Below the pieces are notes generated by a model that had not been told where the DNA came from, made no database searches, and saw nothing but the letters and a program-made list of their open reading frames with translations. Of a stretch of 64,000 bases of DNA, positions 51,213 through 61,065 are shown piece after piece. Made by a program: the position numbers and the translations under genes. The stretch comes from Treponema sp. Marseille-Q4130 (GTDB taxonomy: Bacteria > Spirochaetota > Spirochaetia > Treponematales > Treponemataceae): positions 124,001-188,000 of the forward strand of contig NZ_JACSET010000004.1 in assembly GCF_014334325.1 (NCBI RefSeq), read 5' to 3'. Every line of letters starts with the position of its first letter. Position 1 is the first letter of the stretch.

Positions 51213-51629
51213 ATGCCCGTCATTCTCGTTTCACCGTTAATATTAATAATTGCGTTTTCAGTCGGAATTGTAGTCGTAACAAGACTTTTTAATAAAAGAA
51301 GTGCATTTTCAAAGGATGAAAATGTAAATGAAACGGACGGAACACTCATATCCGTTAATATACGTCGAATAAATTTTCTTGCATATATCAATGAATATGA
51401 TTATACGTATACTGTCAACGGCAATCTTTATTCAGGTAACGACACGGAAGGGTTTTTCTTTGAACAAAAACGCAATCCGCTTCCGAAAGAAAATGTAAAA
51501 GTGGAATATATCAAAACTCATCCTGAACAATCAAGGTTGAAATTTATTAATCACAAAAATGCAAGACTTCGCTTTATCCTCGCAGTTACGCTGTCTGTAT
51601 TGCTTATAGTATTTCTTATACGATTTTAA
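51213..51629 (+). CDS. DUF3592-type membrane protein
   Basis: A 138-residue protein with a membrane segment at each end (about 4-24 and 117-136) and a soluble middle with the DUF3592 pattern: YTYTVNGNLYSGND, then VEYIKTHPEQSRL. Such proteins are small, widespread and of unknown function. GGGAG precedes the ATG. It follows structured repeat D directly. Confidence 0.75.
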   Translation: MPVILVSPLILIIAFSVGIVVVTRLFNKRSAFSKDENVNETDGTLISVNIRRINFLAYINEYDYTYTVNGNLYSGNDTEGFFFEQKRNPLPKENVKVEYIKTHPEQSRLKFINHKNARLRFILAVTLSVLLIVFLIRF

Positions 51630-51700
51630 AAAACATTTTCCTTAGCTTAGTGTACAAAAGCGCAGCGCTATTTGATGAGCCGATACGCTGATGCGGACAA

Positions 51701-51729
51701 TGTACAAAATGCGATATTCGAAGTATTAT
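51701..51729 (+). promoter_or_regulatory. promoter for a leaderless recO mRNA
   Basis: TGTACA (51701-51706), 17-bp spacer, TATTAT (51724-51729), then 6 nt to the ATG at 51736. The -35 is the weakest of the group. Confidence 0.4.
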
Positions 51730-51735
51730 TGGACC

Positions 51736-52515
51736 ATGCCGCGAAATTACGTTACGGAGGCGATCGTTTTTTCGGTAAAGCCGCTCGGAGAACTTAACAG
51801 CTCGGTTTGCTTTTTGACAAAGGAACACGGTACGATCTACGCGACGCTCTACGGAGGGGCAAAGAGCAAACTGCGCTCCCTCGTTTCCGTGTGGAACGCG
51901 GGTACGGCGTATTTTTACTGCAAAGAAGCGGACAATTTCGAACGCAACGTAAAGATATCGGACTTCGATGTAAAGCGCTATCACCTTTCGTTCCGCGAAA
52001 ACCTCTACAAATCCTATGCGGCCTCTCTCGCGGCGGAACTCGTCATCAAAACGAAGTGCGCCGGCAGTTTCGAATCGTGCTGGCGCCTCGCGTCGGGATT
52101 TTTCGACGGTCTTGAAATCGCACAAGGCAGTCAATGCGAGCGGGGTCTCGTCCGCTTTTTATGGCGCTATATGGAACTGCTCGGCATTCAAAGCGACGCT
52201 TCATCGTGCGCGTCGTGCGCTCGCAGTTTTGACACTGGAAATTTGACGGGCGATGCGGTAGTATACAATGCGGCTGAAAACGGTTTTTTTTGCCCCGCGT
52301 GCGCGACTCGTAACGAAAGCGCTCACCGCTTTACGCTTTCGCTCGGCGCCGTGCGCTATCTCGACGCGGTTTCGCATTTGAGTCCGCAGGAAGTACGCGC
52401 ATTCGAAGTATCGGACGAAGCGCTGGGAGAACTCAAGCGGCTCGTCTTTTTTCTTTCGGAACAGGCGGCCGGTACCAAATTACAATCGCTTGCGACAGGG
52501 ATGGGTATATTATGA
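51736..52515 (+). CDS. recO: DNA repair protein RecO
   Basis: Recombination mediator that loads RecA at gaps with RecR. The 259-residue protein has an N-terminal OB fold (NYVTEAIVFSVKPLGELNSS, GTIYATLYGGAKSKLRSL) and a helical domain with the usual zinc site: CASCARSFD and FFCPACATR (about 155-190). The start at 51736 is next to a -10; an ATG at 51691 is upstream of it. Its stop overlaps the next gene by 4 nt. Confidence 0.88.
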   Translation: MPRNYVTEAIVFSVKPLGELNSSVCFLTKEHGTIYATLYGGAKSKLRSLVSVWNAGTAYFYCKEADNFERNVKISDFDVKRYHLSFRENLYKSYAASLAAELVIKTKCAGSFESCWRLASGFFDGLEIAQGSQCERGLVRFLWRYMELLGIQSDASSCASCARSFDTGNLTGDAVVYNAAENGFFCPACATRNESAHRFTLSLGAVRYLDAVSHLSPQEVRAFEVSDEALGELKRLVFFLSEQAAGTKLQSLATGMGIL

Positions 52516-53864
52516 AAGCGACGGATATCATTGCAAAAAAGCGCGGCACCTTTGTCCGCGGCGAAGACGGAACGCAAAAGATCGCACAAAGCACCACTCT
52601 CACACGCGAAGAGATCGCATTTATGGTTTCGGGCTATGTCGAAGGGACGATCCCCGATTATCAAATCGCTTCGTGGCTTATGGCAATCTATTTCAACGGC
52701 ATGACATTCGAAGAAACGGGCATGCTCACCGACGTCATGCTCCGCTCGGGCGATGTCATCGACTTGAGAGCGGCCCGTCTTTCCGGCCCCTTCGTCGATA
52801 AACATTCGACCGGCGGCGTCGGAGACAAGATTTCGCTCCCGCTTGCGCCGATCGCGGCGTGCTGCGGCGTACAGGTTCCCATGATGAGCGGGCGTGCCCT
52901 CGGTTATACGGGAGGTACGCTCGACAAACTCGAATCGATCGAAGGCTACCGCACCGATCTCACCCCTGAAACCTTTGCAAAACTTATCGCTAAGACCGGC
53001 TTTGCGATGACGGGGCAAACGAAAAAAATCGTCCCCGCCGACAGGCTTTTGTACGCGCTCCGAGATGTGACGGGAACCGTAGAATCGGTGTCTCTCATCA
53101 CGTCGAGCATATTATCGAAAAAGGTTGCGGAAGGAAGCGATGCGCTCGTTTTCGACGTAAAGTGCGGTTCGGGCGCATTTATGAAATCGATGTACGATGC
53201 GGAATCCCTCGCTCTCTCGCTCGTAAAAACGGCGTCCGCTATGGGCAAAAAAGCGTCCGCTTTCATCACCGGCATGGACACGCCGCTCGGAAAAAAAGTC
53301 GGAAACTTTCTCGAAATCGAAGAGACGATCGAATGTCTCGAAGGGCGCGGGCCTGAAGACGTTATGGAAGAAACATACACGCTTTGCAGTGAAATGCTTT
53401 TGCTGGGAGGCAAAGCAAAGACGGAAGAAGACGCGCGTTCTCAATGCAAGCATGCAGTAGAATCGGGAGCTGCCCGCGAAAAGTTTTTACAAAACGTCGA
53501 AGACCAGGGCGGGAATCCTGCAAAGCTTCTTTCGGAAATCGGAAAGAGGCGGTCGCCCCATCATACGGTACTCGAAGCTCAAACAAGCGGCTTTCTCACG
53601 CTCGACCCTCTTTCAGTCGGTCTTGCGGGGATCGATTTGGGCGTCGGGCGAAACAAAACGAGCGATGCCGTATGCCCCGATGCGGGCTTTATCGTGCATG
53701 CGAAAACGGGAGACTTCGTGCACAAGGGAGATCGCATCCTCGACATATACGGAAAAGACGAAGCCTGTCTTACGAGTGCGAAGCGAAAAATCGAAGACAC
53801 ACTAGCCTGCTCCGACACGGCTCCCGATAAAAAACCGCTTATTCTGAAAACGATACGGCAGTAA
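52512..53864 (+). CDS. deoA: thymidine/pyrimidine-nucleoside phosphorylase
   Basis: Releases the base from pyrimidine nucleosides, 450 residues. The signature is SGRALGYTGGTLDKLESIEG (about 121-140); phosphate and substrate motifs include DKHSTGGVGDKISLPLAPI, VKCGSGAFM and KKIVPADRLLYALRDVTGTV. C-terminal residues form the MoaD-like lid region (GFIVHAKTGDFV). The ATG overlaps the recO stop by 4 nt. deoA and pdp products are hard to separate by sequence. Confidence 0.92.
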   Translation: MKATDIIAKKRGTFVRGEDGTQKIAQSTTLTREEIAFMVSGYVEGTIPDYQIASWLMAIYFNGMTFEETGMLTDVMLRSGDVIDLRAARLSGPFVDKHSTGGVGDKISLPLAPIAACCGVQVPMMSGRALGYTGGTLDKLESIEGYRTDLTPETFAKLIAKTGFAMTGQTKKIVPADRLLYALRDVTGTVESVSLITSSILSKKVAEGSDALVFDVKCGSGAFMKSMYDAESLALSLVKTASAMGKKASAFITGMDTPLGKKVGNFLEIEETIECLEGRGPEDVMEETYTLCSEMLLLGGKAKTEEDARSQCKHAVESGAAREKFLQNVEDQGGNPAKLLSEIGKRRSPHHTVLEAQTSGFLTLDPLSVGLAGIDLGVGRNKTSDAVCPDAGFIVHAKTGDFVHKGDRILDIYGKDEACLTSAKRKIEDTLACSDTAPDKKPLILKTIRQ

Positions 53865-53882
53865 AAAAATTAATCAAGGATT

Positions 53883-56036
53883 GTGATTTTGAAAGAATGG
53901 CGTAAAAAAGAGGTATCGAGGGAAGCGGTAAAAGCGCTGTGCGGTCTGTACGGAGTCGATGCGCTCACCGCTTCGATTATGGTGCGGCGCGGCATTACGC
54001 AGGCGAACGACGTGCTCTATTTTAAAGAAAGCGACCTGCGTTTTTTGCACAGCCCTTTTTTGTTTTCAAATATGGAAGACGCGGTCGACCGCATTACGAG
54101 CGCAAAAGAAGAGGGCGAAAAGATATTGATTTTCGGTGACCGCGATGTCGACGGCGTAAGCGCGACGGCCATCCTCTACACGTATTTGCAAAGGAGCGGC
54201 TATGACGTTTCGTGGCGGCTTCCCGTCGGAGACGACGCTTACGGTCTTTCGATGCAGGCGGTCGACGACTTTGCGAAAGACTACGGTTCGCTCATCATAA
54301 CGGTCGACTGCGGCATTTCAAACGCGGCGGAAATCGAGCACGCGAGAGAGCTCGGCATCGACGTTATCGTCACAGATCACCACAATCCTCCCGAAACGCT
54401 TCCCGATGCCTCTGCGATTCTCGACCCGAAAGTAAAAGATTCGGGCTATCCCTTTGCCGATATTTCAGGGGCGGCGGTTTCGTACAAACTCGTCGAAGCG
54501 CTCCGCTTCAGCGAATCGGAATTGTACAAAGCGGAGATCGCGCTTTTGAACGTGAGGCCCGCCGAAACGGAAGGCGTATACATCGACTGCGTAAAAGTGC
54601 AAAACCTCGTCCGTACGGCATCCCTTTCGGAGCATATAAGGGGCGGGAGCATATCGATAGCACAGACGAAACTTCCCGAATTTTTGAAAGGCGCGCAGAT
54701 TTTTACGTGGAACGAAGACGCCGTAAAAAAACAGCTTGCCGCCGTATTCGGACACGGCGTCGAATTCAATACGGCAGACCTCCGTCCCGAAGTTTCAAAA
54801 CTCATTCCCTCTCTTTCGCGCATGAGCCTCCTCGAAGCGAAGGACGCTTCCCGCATCGCAAAATACAGCTCGCAGCCGATAAGCGAAATCGACGGTTTTT
54901 ACAATATATTCGTAAGTTTTGCCGAAAAGAAAATGGAAACGAAGCAAAAGCTTGCCGACCGGCAAAACGATCTCGAACTCGTCGCCATCGCCGCGATCGC
55001 CGATATCATGCCGCTCAAAGACGAAAACAGAATTCTCGTGAGGGCGGGACTGGATGCAATAAACGGAGGAAAGGTGCGGCCGGGTCTTGCCGAATTATTT
55101 TCGCGTCTTTCCGTCGCGGGAAAAAAGATAAGCTCAACCGATCTGTCGTGGACGGTTATCCCTGCTCTCAACGCTGCGGGCCGCATGGGCGAGTCGAATG
55201 CCGCCCTCGAAATGCTCATTTCGCCCGATGCCGCCGTTAGGGAAAAAAGAGCCGAAGAGATCATCGCGCTCAATGAAAAGCGCAAAGCCTTTGTCGGAGA
55301 TGCGGCCTATGTGACGGAAAACCAGGCGGAAGAGAGCTTTGAGCGCTGCGGAAAAAAACTCTGCGTCGTCGTCGACGAGCGGATCAATAAAGGCGTTACG
55401 GGCATACTCGCTTCGCGCCTTATGACAAAATACAAAGTGCCTGCGCTCGTCATCACCTTTATCGACAGAGACACTGCCGTGGGCTCGATGCGGAGCTGCC
55501 GCGGCCTCAATGCGACGGACTTCCTCGCTTCCCTCGGCGATATCTTTATAAGCTACGGCGGGCACAACTGCGCGGCGGGCTTTTCGTTTCCGAAAGAAAA
55601 GCTTTCTCTCTTTAGCGAAAAGCTTAAAAACGCGGTTTCGCGCATCGCACTCGATTCCGAATCGGATGCACTCGATGTGGATGCGGAACTTCCTGCAAAT
55701 TACCTTTCGCCCGCAATCCTCTCGGTTGTCGACGCGTTCGAGCCCTTCGGGGAAGGCAACCGCGAAATCGTTTTTTTATCGAAAGCGCTTCCCGTATTCG
55801 ATGCATCTCTCGTCGGCAAAAGCGAACGGCGACATTTGAAAATCACGTTCGACTGCGGAAAATATAAATTCCCCGCGCTCTTTTGGGGCGAAGGGGATCG
55901 GCTCGGACGCGACTTCAACAAAGGCGATGCGCTCGACGTTTTGTATTCGATGAACAGAAATACTTTCAACGGAGCGGTAACGCCGCAGATGATAATCACC
56001 GATTTGGTTCGCTCGGGAGAACACGGACATGCATAA
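53883..56036 (+). CDS. recJ: single-stranded-DNA exonuclease RecJ
   Basis: 5'-3' exonuclease for recombination and mismatch repair, 717 residues. DHH phosphoesterase motifs are GDRDVDGVSATAIL (about 87), VDCGISNAAEIEHA and DVIVTDHHNPPETLPDASAI (about 162). DHHA1 GGHNCAAGFSF lies near 560, and the C-terminal OB fold completes the protein. The start is a GTG at 53883; nearby there is no strong ribosome site, though AAGGA lies before it. It overlaps the M23 gene by 8 nt. Confidence 0.92.
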   Translation: MILKEWRKKEVSREAVKALCGLYGVDALTASIMVRRGITQANDVLYFKESDLRFLHSPFLFSNMEDAVDRITSAKEEGEKILIFGDRDVDGVSATAILYTYLQRSGYDVSWRLPVGDDAYGLSMQAVDDFAKDYGSLIITVDCGISNAAEIEHARELGIDVIVTDHHNPPETLPDASAILDPKVKDSGYPFADISGAAVSYKLVEALRFSESELYKAEIALLNVRPAETEGVYIDCVKVQNLVRTASLSEHIRGGSISIAQTKLPEFLKGAQIFTWNEDAVKKQLAAVFGHGVEFNTADLRPEVSKLIPSLSRMSLLEAKDASRIAKYSSQPISEIDGFYNIFVSFAEKKMETKQKLADRQNDLELVAIAAIADIMPLKDENRILVRAGLDAINGGKVRPGLAELFSRLSVAGKKISSTDLSWTVIPALNAAGRMGESNAALEMLISPDAAVREKRAEEIIALNEKRKAFVGDAAYVTENQAEESFERCGKKLCVVVDERINKGVTGILASRLMTKYKVPALVITFIDRDTAVGSMRSCRGLNATDFLASLGDIFISYGGHNCAAGFSFPKEKLSLFSEKLKNAVSRIALDSESDALDVDAELPANYLSPAILSVVDAFEPFGEGNREIVFLSKALPVFDASLVGKSERRHLKITFDCGKYKFPALFWGEGDRLGRDFNKGDALDVLYSMNRNTFNGAVTPQMIITDLVRSGEHGHA

Positions 56037-57051
56037 GTTTAAGAGCATCTCGGAAAAATCGCTTCGTGCAATTTTTTCCAAATTTTTCCGTATTGCGATT
56101 TTTGCGCTTCTCTGCGCGTCGTCGTATACATCAGCGGATACGGCTTCGTTCGATGGAAGCGCGTGCACGATCGGCGTCGAGTACAATTCCAAAGCCGAGC
56201 CGGGAGACGCGATCGTCGTTCGGATGACGCTTCGGGGAAAAGAGCGAAAGCGAGCCGTCAAGGACACGATCGCCCGGGCGGAACTCCGCACCGAAACGAA
56301 AAAAATCGATTCGGCGCAATTTTTTTATATCAATCAAAAAGCGAAAAGGCAAAACGTACAGGAGCTTTTGGCATACGTACCGGTTTCGATGTGGGTTTCC
56401 GACGGAGCGTATACGATCAAAGTCATCTACAGCGCATTCGGTGCGGAAGCCGAAGAGTTTACGCTTCCTCTCACCGTTATTAAAAAAGACTTTGCAAGCG
56501 AAACGATAGCGCTCGATGCGCGGAACACGGGAATCAGAACGAATACGAGTCCCGAGCGCATAGCACAAAGCGAAAAGCTGAACGCGCTTTTGAGGACGGT
56601 CATCCTTTCCGACGTTTACACGATAAAGCCCTTTGTGCCGCCCGTCGCACAGGACACGAGGAGGACATCGCTTTTCGGAGATCGGAGAACTTTCCGCTAT
56701 ACCGACGGAAAATCGGCCGCATCCGCTCACTACGGTATCGACTACGGAGTGCCCGAAGGCACGAACGTCGCCGCCTGCGCTGACGGAAAAGTCGTCATGG
56801 CGGAAAACCGCATAACGACGGGCTTCAGCGTCGTCATCGCCCATGCGCCGGGCTTATACAGCCTCTACTACCACTTGAGCGCCTTGAACGTCAAAGAGGG
56901 ACAGAGCGTCAAACAAGGCGATGCGCTCGGACTTTCGGGCAAAACGGGACTTGCGACCGGTCCTCACCTGCACTGGGAAGTGCGGCTCAATATGTGCGCC
57001 GTCTCTCCGGATTTTTTTACCGGCGATTACGCGTACACAAAGCAGCAGTAA
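56029..57051 (+). CDS. secreted M23-family peptidoglycan hydrolase
   Basis: Zinc metallopeptidase of the LytM type, 340 residues. A signal peptide (about residues 17-40, FFRIAIFALLCASSYTSA) leads to an extracytoplasmic domain with an immunoglobulin-like layout (about 45-180), then the M23 domain: HYGIDYGVPEGTNV (about 236-249) with the first His and Asp, and GPHLHWEVRLN (about 319) with HxH. The four zinc ligands look complete, so it should cleave peptide cross-links. It overlaps recJ by 8 nt, ending the recO operon. Confidence 0.88.
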   Translation: MHKFKSISEKSLRAIFSKFFRIAIFALLCASSYTSADTASFDGSACTIGVEYNSKAEPGDAIVVRMTLRGKERKRAVKDTIARAELRTETKKIDSAQFFYINQKAKRQNVQELLAYVPVSMWVSDGAYTIKVIYSAFGAEAEEFTLPLTVIKKDFASETIALDARNTGIRTNTSPERIAQSEKLNALLRTVILSDVYTIKPFVPPVAQDTRRTSLFGDRRTFRYTDGKSAASAHYGIDYGVPEGTNVAACADGKVVMAENRITTGFSVVIAHAPGLYSLYYHLSALNVKEGQSVKQGDALGLSGKTGLATGPHLHWEVRLNMCAVSPDFFTGDYAYTKQQ

Positions 57052-57079
57052 GCGATTCAAAGCGCGCGCGAAAAAGCCG

Positions 57080-57703
57080 TCAATACGTCGTTTTGATTGC
57101 GAGTGTTCCGTCCGTGCCGACGATAACGCTGTAATAAACGCCCGGCCTGCACTGTGCAAGATCCGCCGAATAGTCCCTCGAAAAACCAGCAGCGAAAACT
57201 GAAAAAGGTGTAAAAGCAAAACGGGCGAGCGCGTAGAGATCGTGCCTGTTTTCGAACGTGGAAGGCGAACCTAAAAGCATGCACTGTTTGTTTTCATTGT
57301 AATAACGGAAGAGTTCGGTACCGCGCCGGCGAAAAAAAGGAGAAGAAGCCGATACGATTTCCCTGCCGTAGAGTTCGCACGGAAAATAAAAACGCTTGCC
57401 TGAAAATTCCGCGCTTTTAAAATCGACGGCGAGAACCGAACCGCGCCACGAACGTTCGATCCGCGCACATTCGTTGCCGCTCGTATCGAGGATGGAAACG
57501 GAAGCGCTCACTGTTTCTCCATCTGCGCCGACGCTCGTCCCATATATTAAAATTCTCATGATTTCATAGCGCTCGATAGCGGGAAGCCTTTCGGCGGCTC
57601 CGAAACAGTTTGCAAAGCGAACGGCGAACACGATAAATAAAATGAGGAGCGACGCAAAGACCGCATTGAAAATAAAATAGCCTGCCGTTCTTTCCCGCGC
57701 CAT
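57080..57703 (-). CDS. hypothetical membrane-anchored protein
   Basis: A 207-residue protein with one N-terminal membrane segment (FIFNAVFASLLILFIVFAV, about 10-28) and an extracytoplasmic domain of mixed strands. A conserved-looking stretch is FYFPCELYGREIVSASSPFF. No family recognised. GAGG precedes the ATG; 12 nt separate it from the ligA stop. Last gene of the minus-strand operon. Confidence 0.6.
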   Translation of the reverse strand: MARERTAGYFIFNAVFASLLILFIVFAVRFANCFGAAERLPAIERYEIMRILIYGTSVGADGETVSASVSILDTSGNECARIERSWRGSVLAVDFKSAEFSGKRFYFPCELYGREIVSASSPFFRRRGTELFRYYNENKQCMLLGSPSTFENRHDLYALARFAFTPFSVFAAGFSRDYSADLAQCRPGVYYSVIVGTDGTLAIKTTY

Positions 57704-57715
57704 ATCCGCCTCGTC

Positions 57716-59686
57716 TTAACGCGCTGTTTCAACATGTACCATTTTAATAAATTCTTTTTCGTCGATAACGGGTATGCCGAATTTCGCGGCCTTTGCATTT
57801 TTCGACGAACCGCTTTCTTTATCGTTTGTGACGAGGTAGGACAAATCTTTCGTCACCGACGATTTGCAGATGCCGCCCCGCTCTTTGACGAGGCTCTCCG
57901 CATCGGCTCTCTTCATCGTCGAAAGCTCTCCGGTAAAGCAAAAAGATTTTCCCGCAAAGACTCCGGCTTTTTGCTCGATGATCACTATCGTCCCGGACGA
58001 AACGAGGGAGCGCATTTCGAGCGCGTTTTCGGAAAGCCCTTCGACCGCAATTTTCGCCGTCTTTTCGGCAAAACCGTATACACAGGCTATGTCCGCTTCG
58101 GATGCCTGCAAAAGTTTTTCGAGCGTGTCGAAGCCTGAGGCGACGAGTTTTTCCGCCATCGTTTCCCCTATCCCTTCGATGTCGAATCCCGCGACAAAAG
58201 CCGAAAGACTCATGCGTCTCCTGTTTTCGATCGACGCGACAACCTTCGCCGCTCCGAGCGATTCTTTTTCCGCGGCGATGCTTTCTTCGTTCAAAAAAAA
58301 CGGCGTGAGCGCATCGACGCTAAGGGAATAGATATCGGTGATCGAAGAGAGCTTTCCCGCATTAAAAAGAGAAGTGACGAGCGTTTCTCCCAAATCGCGG
58401 ATATCGACGATTTGCACCCATTTCAAAAGCTGGTGCAGCACGCGCTTCGGACATGACTTGTTCGGACAAAAAAGACGCGAGCCTTCATCGACGAGAGAAG
58501 TACCGCAAGTTTCGCAGGTTTTCGGAAAGACGACGGGAAAAGTCGCATTTTCGTTCGGAACGACGCTTTCGATTTTCGGGATGATTTCTCCCCGCTTTAC
58601 GACGACGACGGAGGAACCGACTGCAACACCGAGGGAACGCATCGTATCGGGGTTTGCAAGGCTTGCACGCTGTACGGTCGTACCGGCAAGTTCCACGGGA
58701 TCGAAAATCGCAACGGGAGTATAGGTTCCGCCGTTTTTACTCCATTCGATGCTGCGGACGACGGACACCGCTTCTTCGAGACTGAATTTGAAAGCGATCT
58801 GCCGTTCGGGGCGCGCTCTCGCCGCATCGTCCCTGCGGATCGTCCGCTCTTTGACGACAAGACCGTCTATGTCGTAGTCGAGCGATTTTCTCTTTTCCAT
58901 GACGCCCGCACGATATGCGACCACTTCATCGGCTGTTTTGCAGATTGCAAGAGGTACGACGGCAAAACCGCACGATGAAAGCCACGAGATTTTTTCCTCT
59001 TCGTCCCGAAACGGAGCCTCGCTTTCTGCCGCCCACGCGTCGTATGCGATCATCTCCAAGTCTTCGCTTCCCGTGCCGTCTTTCCGCTTCATGATGCCGT
59101 TCGCAGCGTTTCGGCAGTTCGCTTTATCGCCGTATTTCGCGCGGTGAACACCGTGCGTCATAATCACTTCGCCTCGCACGGCTCCGGTAAAGTCTTCCGC
59201 ACACGAAAGCGTCATGATGACGCCTTTCATCTTTTTTGCGTTTGCCGTAATGTCGTCTCCGATCGTACCGTCGCCTCGCGTGACGGCGCGCACGAGATTT
59301 CCTTTTTCGTATTGCAGTTCGAGAGAAGCGCCGTCGAGTTTGTATTCGACGAGGTATTCGCCGTAGTCGTGCTTTTGCGCCCAGCCTAAAAACTGTTCGG
59401 GATTTGCAACTTTTTCCTGGCTTCCCATCGGCATGATGTGTCGGACTTTTTCGAAATTGCCCGAATCCTGCCCGATTTTTTTTAAGAGCGGATCGGAAGG
59501 ATTGAGAGACTTAAGCTCATCCCACAGCGCGTCGAAGGCTTCATCGCTTATTTCACCTTCGCCGTTATAATAGGATTTTTGATAGCGCCGTATCGATTTT
59601 TGAAGTTCGGCAATGCGCTTTTTTTGTTCCGTTTCCGATTCGCGGTTTTGCGCTTCCGCCGTATCGGAAGCAAACAGTTCGTCCAT
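57716..59686 (-). CDS. ligA: NAD-dependent DNA ligase LigA
   Basis: Seals nicks using NAD+, 656 residues. The adenylation motif is VEYKLDGASLELQY (Lys about 117), preceded by domain Ia. The OB fold, a Cys4 zinc finger (CETCGTSL, CPNKSC), four helix-hairpin-helix units and a C-terminal BRCT domain (about 575-650, GKSFCFTGELSTM) complete the usual order. The ATG has GAGGGTG upstream. It follows trmB by 16 nt. Confidence 0.95.
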   Translation of the reverse strand: MDELFASDTAEAQNRESETEQKKRIAELQKSIRRYQKSYYNGEGEISDEAFDALWDELKSLNPSDPLLKKIGQDSGNFEKVRHIMPMGSQEKVANPEQFLGWAQKHDYGEYLVEYKLDGASLELQYEKGNLVRAVTRGDGTIGDDITANAKKMKGVIMTLSCAEDFTGAVRGEVIMTHGVHRAKYGDKANCRNAANGIMKRKDGTGSEDLEMIAYDAWAAESEAPFRDEEEKISWLSSCGFAVVPLAICKTADEVVAYRAGVMEKRKSLDYDIDGLVVKERTIRRDDAARARPERQIAFKFSLEEAVSVVRSIEWSKNGGTYTPVAIFDPVELAGTTVQRASLANPDTMRSLGVAVGSSVVVVKRGEIIPKIESVVPNENATFPVVFPKTCETCGTSLVDEGSRLFCPNKSCPKRVLHQLLKWVQIVDIRDLGETLVTSLFNAGKLSSITDIYSLSVDALTPFFLNEESIAAEKESLGAAKVVASIENRRRMSLSAFVAGFDIEGIGETMAEKLVASGFDTLEKLLQASEADIACVYGFAEKTAKIAVEGLSENALEMRSLVSSGTIVIIEQKAGVFAGKSFCFTGELSTMKRADAESLVKERGGICKSSVTKDLSYLVTNDKESGSSKNAKAAKFGIPVIDEKEFIKMVHVETAR

Positions 59687-59702
59687 ACACCCTCATCGTC
59701 GT

Positions 59703-60413
59703 TTAATTGGATCTAATAAAATACAATTCGCGAATTTCCCGAGCGGCACGTATTCCGCGCACTTCGAATTTCGTTTCGGGCCGCCACGCTTTTTTTTCGG
59801 CAAAGCCCTCATACGCGTTGACAAATCCTTCCGTTGCGGCAAGTTCCGAAAGCGCAAAATCCGCATATTCGCTCCAATCGGTTACCATGTAAAAATAGCC
59901 GCCTTCTTCGAGCTTCGATGCAAAGAGATCGGTTCGCGAGCGCTGCACGAGACGCCGTTTGTGATGGCGCTTTTTCGGCCACGGATCGGGAAAAAATACG
60001 TGAAAGGCGGAAACCGAAGCGTCGGCGATCATGTTCGAAAGTACGGCGGATGCATCGCCTTCGATGATGCGGAGATTTTCCAAATTGCGCGATCGGATTT
60101 CGCCGAGCAGCTTTCCGATACCGGGCCTATGCACTTCGATACCGATATAATTTTTGTCGGGATTGTTCGAAGCGATTTCCGCCGTCGCGCTCCCCATGCC
60201 GAAACCGATTTCGATCGTAACGGGATTATCGTTTCCGAAAAGAGATGCGTAATCGATAAGCGATTCCCGATACGGCACGCACCACAGCGGACTAAGCTCC
60301 GCGTAATTGCGCTTTTGCGCCGAGGTCATGCGCGACGCCCTCACGACGTAAGTTTTTACGTCACGGAAAGGCTGCTTTTTTTCGACTGCATCAGCCTCGT
60401 TCAAATCGCTCAC
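59703..60413 (-). CDS. trmB: tRNA (guanine-N7-)-methyltransferase TrmB
   Basis: Methylates G46 in tRNA. The 236-residue protein has the SAM-binding IEIGFGMGSATAEIA (about 72), then HRPGIGKLLGEI, and the hallmark FPDPWPKKRHHKRR (about 141), with a C-terminal TKFE segment. The start overlaps the upstream lipoprotein stop by 4 nt (ATGA). Full length for the family. Confidence 0.93.
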   Translation of the reverse strand: MSDLNEADAVEKKQPFRDVKTYVVRASRMTSAQKRNYAELSPLWCVPYRESLIDYASLFGNDNPVTIEIGFGMGSATAEIASNNPDKNYIGIEVHRPGIGKLLGEIRSRNLENLRIIEGDASAVLSNMIADASVSAFHVFFPDPWPKKRHHKRRLVQRSRTDLFASKLEEGGYFYMVTDWSEYADFALSELAATEGFVNAYEGFAEKKAWRPETKFEVRGIRAAREIRELYFIRSN

Positions 60414-61063
60414 TCCTCACTCGTCGGCGATATTTCAGGTCGATCGATAAAGGGCATAAAGCACAGCACCGATGCATCCGCATTTAAAAAGCAAAGACGC
60501 ATACGGGACGCGTTTTCCATTTCCCGCCATACATCATCGTCTTCTCTCCACCCTGCTTTGCGCGTATCGAAGTAGATGAGAACGTCTTTTTCATCGTAAA
60601 GCGCAATCCGTTCCCTCATCCCCGTTCCGAGTTTTTCCTTCGCCTCGCCCGCGCGCGCTTTCAAAAGAGATGCGGGATAAAAAACGAAAAAAGAGCTTTC
60701 CGCGTCATCGCCGAGCGCATCCCTATAAAAGAACGTGTACGCCCCCTGCGGGATCGCCCCGCTTCCGGGCGAAACGAAATTCGTATAGCCTGCCCACTGC
60801 CTCGCATCCGAAGAAAAAATCTCCACGTCCTCCGCTTTCCACTCCCAGCCTGTCTCCTTCGATGCGATGCGGATGCTTTCGGCTCTCCGCACATCGCTTG
60901 CCGCTTCGGCAAAGACTGCGAGACGCATACGCGGATCGGAATCATTGTCCGCATACTCGAATACCGCTGCCGCCTTCACCCCTTTCACATCCGGCGCCGA
61001 AAGCGAGCAGGAAAAAAAAAGCAGAAAGCCGGAAAGCGCAAAAAGCGGCACGGACGATTTCAT
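60410..61063 (-). CDS. hypothetical lipoprotein
   Basis: A 217-residue lipoprotein: signal MKSSVPLFALSGFLLFFSC with lipobox FFSC. The mature part has an all-beta character (AAAVFEYADNDSDPRMRLAV, then PQGAYTFFYRDALGDDAE). No family recognised. It starts 2 nt after the upstream gene ends and overlaps trmB by 4 nt. Confidence 0.65.
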   Translation of the reverse strand: MKSSVPLFALSGFLLFFSCSLSAPDVKGVKAAAVFEYADNDSDPRMRLAVFAEAASDVRRAESIRIASKETGWEWKAEDVEIFSSDARQWAGYTNFVSPGSGAIPQGAYTFFYRDALGDDAESSFFVFYPASLLKARAGEAKEKLGTGMRERIALYDEKDVLIYFDTRKAGWREDDDVWREMENASRMRLCFLNADASVLCFMPFIDRPEISPTSEE

Positions 61064-61065
61064 AG